From positions 25,222,297-25,286,296 of the forward strand of contig CM048850.1 in NCBI GenBank assembly GCA_026545225.1: a stretch of DNA of 64,000 bases. Reading direction: 5' to 3'. Below the pieces are notes generated by a model. The model was not told the origin of the DNA. It did not search any database and saw nothing but the letters and a program-made list of their open reading frames with translations. The position numbers were made by a program, and so were the translations under genes. Shown here one piece after another: positions 56,433 to 64,000 of the stretch (positions are counted from its first letter, which is position 1; each line of letters starts with the position of its first letter). The DNA comes from Cornus controversa. Taxonomy: Eukaryota > Streptophyta > Magnoliopsida > Cornales > Cornaceae.

Positions 56433-57274
56433 TAGAAATAGAAAAACTTTGGTTGATGAATTAAATCAAACACTTGGCATGCACAATAAAAGTTTCCCCT
56501 TTAACCTCTTTTTTCGGCAACTTTTTCACCCCAACTTGAACAATTCAATCCACCAATTATGTCCCCCAAAATTGGTCTTCAAAAGCCCTCAAAAAGATTG
56601 GCACAATTTTGCAAAATAAAAACTCTACTTACTTTGATGAAGAACTTGAGAAAGTAAGAGTTTTCTTGAGAACTAGTGATGATCAATCCGGTTTCGATGT
56701 TGATGATGATCAATGATAAATACTTGTATGAGAATCACCAATTGAAGAAAATATCTTCCCCGTTGATGTAGGAGTAAACTTGGATCACAAAGTTGTCAAA
56801 GAAATAAGTAGTAGCATCATAGTTGGAGAGAGGGGTCATATATATAAGAAAAATCCGAGCAGCCCCTATTTTCCCTTGGGTTGGGCGATCGATCACCCAG
56901 CTATTGGTGTCCCCAAATAGAGAAAAAATGGGGGCGACCGATCACCCCTGCTAATGCCTATTTTGCCTCTATCGCCAAGGGTCGACCGAGAAGTGTATTT
57001 TTGAAGTATCTATCGGCCAAGATTGACCGAGAGCTCATTTTTTCACCCATCTTGAGTCTAAATACCTCGGTACACCTCTTGGCATGCTCCGGAAGCAACT
57101 TATACATCAAACACTCAAAGAAAACACATCAAAATGCAATTAAAAATGAAAGAAAAATTAAGAAAATATAAACTAAAAATTAAAATTAAAGAAAACTAAA
57201 GAAATTAAAAGATAGAAATACATACAAATCCTATAATTTAACGTCCGTAGGCGACAATCAACTCTCTGAAGAGA
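56433..57274 (-). other. Ath-B spacer between RNase H and 3' ORF, with CGATCGAT words
   Basis: Nothing coding is recognised. CGATCGATCACCC occurs at 56886 and a variant (CGACCGATCACCCC) at 56935, matching the Ath-A spacer. This is where integrase would be expected in Athila. Confidence 0.65.
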
Positions 57275-57871
57275 TTAAGTAGGATAGACGGGATCCGTCA
57301 AGTCGACGGACTCCACGTCTCTTGTCAGCACAAATCTTTCTACACAATGCTTCAACCTTTGCCTATTAACTTTCTCATCAATAACCCCAAACAATTGTTC
57401 ATCTGGAAATGAGTCGCCAATAGGTAATGCATCGAACACAGGCTCAGACACAATCCGGGATAAATGATCCATAACCATATTCTTTATCCTTTTCTTGTCT
57501 TTTATTTTCAAATTGAATTCTTGTAATAATAAAATCCATCGAATAAGGCGTAGTTTGATTTCTTTCTTGGCCAATAAGTGTCTCAATACCGCATGATCAG
57601 AGTAGACAACCACCTTGGACCCCAATAAATAGGAACAAAACTTATCCAGAGCAAATACTGCAGCTAGAAGCTCTTTTTCTATGGTTGTATAATTAAGTTG
57701 GGAATTAAATAAAGTCTTACTAGCGTAATAGATGACATATGGTCGTTTATTTTCTCTTTGTTCCAACGCTACTCCTACTGCATAGTTAGAAGCATCACAC
57801 ATAATTTCAAAAGGTAGAGCCCATTTTAGAGATTGCATAATCGGTGCAAAGGATAATAAAGACCGAAGCAT
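57275..57871 (-). pseudogene. Ath-B RNase H, open through 198 residues
   Basis: The best-preserved RNase H here. Motifs: [46 protein letters not shown] and DHLSR. It ends after FPDEQLFGV plus about 45 residues that match Ath-A only in part (HCVE, then V-E-S-x-D-L), with no integrase zinc domain behind it. The break from RT is a stop at 57872-57880. Confidence 0.88.
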
Positions 57872-58972
57872 CTCGAAAGCTTACACACACTCCTCATCAA
57901 AGGAAAAGGGAACATCTTTAGATAACAAGTGGCACAAAGGCCAAACAATTTTACTAAAATCCTTGATGAATCTTCTATAAAACCCAGCATGGCCTAAGAA
58001 AGAACAGACTTGCTTCACTGAAGTTCGAGGGGGCAACGTAGCAATCAAACTGATCTTTGCTTTATCAACTTCAATGCCTCTATCTGAAACAATATGCCCT
58101 AACACAATACGTTCCTTCACCACGAAATGACTATTTTCCTAACTAAGTACCAAATTTCGTTCTCGGCACCTATAAAGCACAAGTGATAAATTGCTCAGAC
58201 AGTCTTCAAAGGATGATCCAAAAATAATGAAGTCATCCATGAACACCTCCAAGAAATTTTCTACCATGTCAGAAAAGATGGCCATCATACACCTCTGGAA
58301 TGTCACCGGAGCATTACATAACCTAAATGGCATACGACGATAAGAAAAAGTACCAATGGGATATGTGAAAGTAGAATTCTCTTGATCTTCTGGATTCATA
58401 GCCACTTTGTTATAACCAGAGTAGCCATCCAGAAAGCAATAATAATTTTGAACAGCTAACCTTTTAAGTATTTGATCAATTAATGGGAGAGGGAAGTGAT
58501 CCTTCCTTATCATGGAGTTTAATTTCCTATAGTCAATGCAAACACACCAACCTGTGGCAATACATTATGGAATGAACTCTCCCACAGAATTGGGGGCAAT
58601 AGTAAGACCAGAATTCTTAGGAATAGCTTGTATTGGGCTCACCCATGCGTTATCAGAAATCGGATAAATGATACCTGTATCAAGTAACTTGACAACCTCT
58701 TTCTTTACTACCTCCTTCATATTAGGATTCAATCGCCTCTGTGCTTCTCTAGATAGCTTACATCCTTCTTCTAGATGGATTTTGTACATGCAAATTGAAG
58801 GATCAATACCCTTAAGATCAGCAACACTCCACCCAATTACTTCACGATGTTGATATAAGACCTCTACTAAGTGCTTCTCTTGAATTTCTGTCAAGTCAGA
58901 GGCAATGATAACATGAAGAGTTCTCTGTGCCCCCAAAAATACATATTTCAACTTGTTAGGCAAAGGCTTCAA
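57872..58972 (-). pseudogene. Ath-B reverse transcriptase
   Basis: Pieces in order: LKYVFLGAQRTLHVIIASDL and IGWSVADLKGIDPSICMYKI (58972-58565); then a stop; DHFPLPLIDQILKRLA, NYYCFLDGYSGYNKVAMN, and the active site FMDDFIIFG at 58243 onward (58513-58139); then GIEVDKAKI and GHAGFYRRFIKDFSKI (58123-57881). The motifs are of the Athila clade. The FMDD is kept, in contrast to Ath-A; stops alone inactivate it. Confidence 0.9.
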
Positions 58973-59050
58973 CTCTAATTATGGAGGAGCCTCCAATGAA
59001 GGTACTAGGGGAGTGCTAGAGAGAAAAAGTAGTGGCTCGACTGGAATTCT

Positions 59051-59833
59051 CTATGGTGGAGTATTCTGAATGGTATCCACTTCCAGCATAGAATTTACCT
59101 CTTCGCACAACTCTTCTTCATGAATTGTCTCATAATCACAAAGAGACTTCCATACCTCCATGAAATTTTGAGATACAGAGGATGAAACAAATTCCCCTAC
59201 ACATTCATCAATATCATCCATGCAAAACACATCACTCTGATCTAGAGGGTACTGGATAACATTGAAAATATTAAGCTTGACATTCATGTTGCCAAATGAA
59301 ATATCCATGATCCCTGACCTATAATTTATGCATGCATCGGCAGTAGCTAAGAAAGGTTGACCAAGGATTACTAGAATGTGCCTCCTTGGGTTATGAACTG
59401 GCTCAATGTCAAGTATAATAAAATCAACTGGAAAGTAGAACTTGTCCACTTTAACGAGCACATCTTCAATGATCCCACGGGGTTGCTTTGTTGATCTATC
59501 TACAAATTACAATAGCACCGAGGTAGGCTTAAATTCTCCCAAACTTAATTGTAAGTACACTGAATAGGGTAGCAAATTCACACTCGCACCTAAATCAAGA
59601 AGAGATTTATCAACATGGTGCTCCCCAATGATGCATGAAATAGTTGGAGCACCAGGATCTTTATACGTAGGAGGAGTGCACTACTGAATTATAGAACACA
59701 CTTGTTGTGGCAGCATCACCTTCTTTGGCACATGACTTTTAGAACGCCTCTTCCGAGTGCACAAGTCCTTTAAAAATTTGGCATGAGGAATTTGCTTGAT
59801 GGTATCAAGGAGTGGAAGATTAATCTTCACTTG
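59051..59833 (-). pseudogene. Ath-B protease region
   Basis: The block PTISCIIGEH (near 59640) leads to LLDLGASVNLLPYSVYLQL, an intact D-L-G-A-S protease motif of the Athila type, then to FILDIEPVHNPRRHILVILG and GIMDISFGNM. The frame is open from 59461 to 59051. Confidence 0.82.
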
Positions 59834-61655
59834 TCAAAACACGTCCATCATGTCATATAGCTTGTCCTCTTGCTTCCCCAATTTAGATGCTTCAAGGAAA
59901 CGTTGTGGGAAAGGAGCCTTGGGCTCATAAGAATTTTCATCACTTGGACTTATGGTCATTTTTTCTTCTTCTTTCTTTTCCCCCACTTTGTTATCAATTA
60001 TTTTCTCACTCCTCAAAGTGGTAATAGCTTGAACCTGCTCATGGTGTGGGTCGCTTGTGGAAGTTTGCATCCCTCTTGGATTAGCAACTGGTTGACAAGG
60101 GAGCTTCCCTTTTTCTCTTCTACTCAATGAATTAGCAAGCTGTCCAAACTGAGATTCCAGTTTGGTAATAGATTGAGAATGAGAGTGTACTAGTTGAACT
60201 GTAGATTGTACTGTTGCTGTAGTAGCTTGCACTGTCTCTATAATAGAGTCGAGCTTCTCAAACTTTGCTAGTGTAAGTGCCAGCTTGTCTTCAATAGCAG
60301 AAATTCTTTGTGTCATAGGAACTTGTGTTTGATATTGCTGTTGAGGTACAAAATTTTTAGGCCGGTATGCTGGTTGCATTGTTGCCCCTTGGTTGTTGTT
60401 GGAAAGACCAGGATGATTCCTCCATGTAGGATTGTAAGTATTACCTCGTGGATGATTCATTGGTCTAGTAAATTCAGCTTGGACTTGCTCATGTGGAATA
60501 TCAGAAAATTATCTAATTGAAGGACAATTGTTCACATTATGCATAAGAATAGAGCAAAATTCACAAGGGCCTAGCAATGAAGAATTTAAAGTAGAAGGAG
60601 CTTGATTGGCAGCCATAATTGCTACTACATTCTGTTATAATATCTCGCTCCAACACATAGTATGATATTGTCCGCTTTGAGCCTGAGCCCGCACGGTTTT
60701 GGTCTTCGATTTGACCCCAAAAGGCCACGTACCATTTGAAGAGAACACACTACATATAAGCACATCCCCTTTTCCACACCCAAGCGATGTGGGATTGAGC
60801 ACCTTGTACCCTGTTAGTGTGGTAGTTCAGCCTAGTGTCTGTCTTCGCACCCACCCACTCACACCCGGCCACAAGGGTTACTACATGTTGTAGAGAGTTG
60901 TCACTAAGATTTTTAAATAAGGTCCATGCCTCTTCTTCACTCTTCAACATAAAAGTACCTCCATAAGACGTATCAACAATCTGTCTGTTGGCTTCTGTAA
61001 GCCCCTCATGAAAACTTTGCACTAATTGCCACTTAAGAAGGTCCTTGAATCTTTCCCATGTCTCATAAAATTGTTCCCCCTTATGTTGGGAGAAACAAGT
61101 GATAGCATGTCTAAACTGATTGGTCTTCCCTATCGGAAAATACTTCTTAAGCAACTCATGTTACATTTGAGTCCAAGTCGTGATAGAACTTGTTGATAGA
61201 GAATTGAACCAATACTTTGCTTTATTTTTCAGGGAGAATGGAAAAAGTCTCATTTTGAAAGCATCTTCAGAGAAGTTGTGGATTTTGGTAGTTGAGTACA
61301 CTTCAATGAATTCATCTAGATGCTTGTAAGGGTCCTCTTGAGTCAGGCCAAAATAAGATGGTAGCATATGAATAATGCTGGACTTGATCTCATAATTCTG
61401 TGTTGTGACATTAGGCAGTTGAAAACTGGCTGGTGAAGTGTATGTCTTAGGAACATAGTAGTCCTTAAGCAATCTAGCTCTTTCTCCAGCAGCATTAGGA
61501 ACAAAGTTATTTTTCCTTTCTTCAGCCATGTCTTCAATGAATTCTTCCTCTTAAACAACGGTTTCAATAGTGATGTTCCTCTATTGTCTAAGAGTACGTT
61601 CAGGCTCAAGATCAAGAGGTATCAAAGGATCAGCCACAGAACGACGGCCTTGCAT
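59834..61655 (-). pseudogene. Ath-B gag, with a small insertion
   Basis: The ATG at 61653-61655 opens M-Q-G-R-R-S-V-A-D-P-L with a stop after about 24 codons. Gag domain: FQLPNVTTQNYEIKSSIIHM, DPYKHLDEFIEVYSTT and RLFPFSLKNKAKYWF (61529-61161); then CFSQHKGEQFYETWERFKDL (61154 down), cut by the insertion at 60633-60885; then the C-terminal part NTYNPTWRNHPGLSNNNQG (60460-59834). The W-R-N-H-P block is common in gag tails of this group. Confidence 0.85.
60633..60885 (+). mobile_element. Small insertion in Ath-B gag, TRIM- or LTR-like
   Basis: About 250 bp with no match in the collinear part of Ath-A (10490-10610), where instead about 110 bp of gag are found; so this is insertion with loss. 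It runs TGTTATAATATCTCGCTCC to GGTTACTACA and includes CATATAAGC and GATGTGGGATT, a phrase common in miniature LTR elements. A direct repeat ACTACA lies at 60624-60629 and 60880-60885. Class uncertain. Confidence 0.5.
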
Positions 61656-61774
61656 ATTAACAAAAAGTACATGAAAAGAAAACAAAAAAAAATTAAAAAC
61701 AAAATATAAAAATTTCTAAACTAAAAATCTAATTAAAATTAATTATGTAAAATCCAACCAATCAAATAGATAAT

Positions 61775-61791
61775 CCCCGGCAATGGCGCCA
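61775..61791 (-). other. Ath-B primer binding site, tRNA-Asp type
   Basis: The minus strand reads TGGCGCCATTGCCGGGG, five bases after the LTR; one mismatch to the plant tRNA-Asp-type site TGGCGCCGTTGCCGGGG. This supports the Athila assignment. Confidence 0.9.
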
Positions 61792-61796
61792 AAAAT

Positions 61797-63234
61797 TAAT
61801 GCATGTGTTGTGAGTGTATCAAATAAAATTACCACACTTTGCAATAGAACGAATTCCTTGCAGAATAGGGTTATCGAAAGGGGTGTCGAACCTTAGGGAT
61901 TATGGTCTGAATGAGTTGGAATACAGAATTAATTCTAATTAAATTTAAAAGAAAAGAATTCTAATTTTTATATTTAAACTAATTAAAAAGCAATTAAAAT
62001 AAAGCAAAGGATATAGAGAATGTGGATAATATGAGATAAATCTAGGTTATTTGACTTCACCACTAACGTCACAATCAATGGTCAATTGAATTAACTATGA
62101 GGAATTACATCATGCATAAGTGGTGTCGGTGGCTACAAGCTCACCTTCATTCGTAAAGAAGATAACTTATGATTAAGGCTAAGTCATGGACTATCTTCGA
62201 TTGGCATGGGCCATCTACCTAACTACTCTACTCTAGGGTGCATCTTCTCTAAGCATACTCCATCAAAGCGTATAATAATATATTTACCATTGTGTAATAA
62301 TCGCTCTCATAATCATAGAAAATAAGAGAGATTAAGTTCAATAACAACAACTAAATATCTAAGACAAGATAAGAAATCATTGAAACTGAATTTATAAGAC
62401 TTTTATTATTCAATTCTATAATAAGAATCCTCTAAATTACACAATCTATGCATGTATATAAAGGTCCCCAATAATTAAAATAATCAAACCATTGATGCTT
62501 AGTTAAGGCTATATCAAAACCTTAGTGGATGAACTAGCCGCTCATGGTAGAAGAGAAGCTTCAACATTGAGGAAGAATGCATCATCTTCATGAATTATGC
62601 ATAAGACTTCGTTCTCCAATGATTCTCTACTCGAATGCTCTGCAAAGTATGCCTTCAATTCTATCCAAAGGCTCTCCAAGCTCCCTAAAACTCCTTTCAA
62701 TTCTCCACTTTATGCACCAAGAGAATACACCAAAGTCCTAATCCAATTAGGAATTAATTAGATTTTCTCGCAGCACTAATTAGGTGGGTTTTTCCTGCTG
62801 ACATTCGGCCCAACTTTTGACCCACTAGAAGTCCGATTGACAGAATTTTTGTGAAATACAAAAGTGTCTAGAATTGAAGCTCAGAAATAAGACTTTTGGA
62901 CCATTTTCCAAAACAAGATTAAAACTGTATTAAGCGCAGAATTGGGCTTCAGGCCCGTAACCTTCTTAAGCAGCTGTAATTGTCTTAGACCTCTTTCTTG
63001 GGCTGATTTGAGTTGAAATAAAGACGTGAATGGATCCATTTGATGTATACTTTATCTAATCCTCTTGCATGTCTTCTTTAAAAGCCCAAAATCATGGTTT
63101 TAACTAAAATAATTATTAAGGCCCTGAAAATACAGAAAACACTAAAATAAAGTAAAATAACAAAATAATGTATATCTAAGAGAATAAAATATACAAGTTA
63201 AGAGGCTAGAATGAGCAACATTCAACGCCGATCA
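61797..63234 (-). repeat. Ath-B 5' LTR
   Basis: It is 1438 bp, plus strand TAATGCATGTGTTG (TG mutated to TA at the inner edge) to GAGCAACATTCAACGCCGATCA. The TSD GTACG follows. Confidence 0.93.
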
Positions 63235-64000
63235 GTACGAATGCTCTCCATCTCACTATTATGCCTCTGCTCCTCAACCACCCTACTCATTAGAGTTGGT
63301 TGTGCAATAAGTGTGAACAAAGTAGCCAGTTCACCACTCTCACTAAAATACAATCTCATTTCTGAGATGTATTCCTTCATTTTCCACTATCATATAGCAA
63401 TACTAGCTAAAGTGCCATGTGATTTTCTGTTCAATGCATCGACAACCACATTAGCTTTTCTTGGGTGATACTGAAGATCAAAGTTATAGTCTTACATGTA
63501 CTCCACCTATCTCCTTTGCCTTATATTCAAGTCCTTTAGTGTGAAAAGGTACTTTAAGCTCTTGTGATCGGAGAAAACCTCAAAAATTTTCCTGTACAAA
63601 TAGTGCATCCAAATTTTAAAGCAAAAATTTTCGCTACTAACTCCAAGTTATGAGTTGGGTAATTTTTCTCAAGGATCTTCAACTGACGGGAACTATATAC
63701 AACAACCCTCTCAATTTGCATTAGTACACATCCCAATTCATCCCGCGAAGCATCATAATAGATGACATAACCCAAATTGTGCATGGGAATAATAATAGGA
63801 GCACTTGTCAACCTACTCTTCAATTCCATAAAGGAATGCTCACAAGCATCGTTCCAAACAAACTTGACTCCTTTACGAGTAAGTTTAGTCACCGGTGCTG
63901 CTAACTTTGAAAAGTCTTTTATGAAACGCCAGTAATATCCTACCAATCCCGAGAAGCTACGTATCTCGAATACACTCTTAGGCCTTTCCCAAAATATCAC
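63235..64000 (-). pseudogene. Tek-C RT end and RNase H
   Basis: From the right edge: SVFEIRSFSGLVGYYWRFIK and LAAPVTKLTRKGVKFVWNDA (RT connection), then VIYYDASRDELGCVLMQIER and THNLELVAKIFAL (RNase H). After 63600 the frame shifts but [10 protein letters not shown] is discernible. The end near 63240 joins integrase at 52265 across Ath-B. The rest of RT lies right of the window. Confidence 0.86.

Larger units (their letters stand above)
52266..63234 (-). mobile_element. Ath-B: Athila-type retrotransposon with both LTRs
   Basis: It is 10,969 bp with perfect TSD GTACG (52261-52265 and 63235-63239). Order on minus: 5' LTR, primer site, gag, protease, RT, RNase H, spacer, 3' ORF, 3' untranslated region, purine tract, 3' LTR. 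No integrase is seen. By eye the LTRs differ at about one base in ten over a sampled 140 bp. It sits between RNase H and integrase of Tek-C. Confidence 0.93.
45303..64000 (-). mobile_element. Tek-C: rearranged Del/Tekay-type retrotransposon, runs off the right edge
   Basis: In transcription order on the minus strand: RT and RNase H (64000-63235), Ath-B insertion, integrase and C-terminus (52265-51216), a rearranged LTR region (51215-46037), primer site, gag start (45734-45353), then 50 bp of LTR 3' end (45352-45303) ending TGACA. Bases 45298-45302 (GTTGT) are the candidate TSD; the partner would be right of the window. Having pol before and gag after a shared LTR is not a normal element order. 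Confidence 0.75.

Noticed and set aside
1-64000. CRISPR array, rRNA, tRNA genes or prokaryotic operons
   Set aside because: Repeats found are LTRs, mini- and microsatellites; no spacer-repeat pattern, rRNA core or tRNA cloverleaf was seen. The tRNA-like matches are primer binding sites.

Overview
This is nuclear DNA of a flowering plant, most likely a eudicot and probably heterochromatic. It is almost wall-to-wall LTR retrotransposon, is AT-rich, carries MITEs and TRIMs, and I recognise only one ordinary host gene: a pectin methylesterase/invertase inhibitor on the minus strand at 29224-29805. I cannot name the species. I saw no tRNA, rRNA or CRISPR, and nothing bacterial. Element names below (Ath-, Tek-, Tat-, Ogre-) are labels made for this window.

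Left block, 1-24774, is a five-deep nest. Tat-A (Ty3/gypsy, Tat clade, minus, 19128-24774) was broken inside its integrase tail by Tek-A (Ty3/gypsy chromovirus of Del/Tekay type, plus, 13026-19127). Tek-A was broken in gag by Ath-A (Athila-type, minus, 1-13025, its 3' LTR cut by the window edge). The 3' untranslated part of Ath-A took a solo LTR (790-3770, plus, TSD CTAAT), and that took a second solo LTR (1333-2767, minus, TSD GCAGG). The missing halves of Tat-A and Tek-A should lie left of the window.

Middle block, 24775 to about 32250, is the only stretch that looks like host sequence: simple repeats, a TRIM, an AT-rich hAT-like element, a long-TIR element carrying a GC-richer core, the inhibitor gene with a TATA box, and a Stowaway-like MITE.

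Right block, about 32252-64000, is a second nest. Ogre-A (Tat/Ogre clade, plus) carries two TRIM insertions in its leader and gag and is cut in reverse transcriptase by Tek-B (plus, 39423-45302, its 5' LTR holding an Athila solo LTR at 40136-41648). Tek-B is cut after protease by Tek-C (minus, 45303 to past the right edge). Tek-C is rearranged: its LTR region holds a 3764-bp tandem duplication (second copy partial), three LTR-end/primer-site junctions and a Copia-like solo LTR. It is itself split by Ath-B (Athila-type, minus, 52266-63234), the one structurally complete element, with both LTRs and TSD GTACG.

All retroelement reading frames are broken by stops, shifts or deletions, so they are annotated as pseudogenes. 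The most interesting pattern is that Ath-A and Ath-B share a layout (gag, protease, RT, RNase H, a spacer rich in CGATCGAT words, then a separate 3' ORF starting M-x-P-K-R) with no integrase after RNase H in either copy. This suggests an integrase-less, non-autonomous Athila lineage rather than two independent losses.
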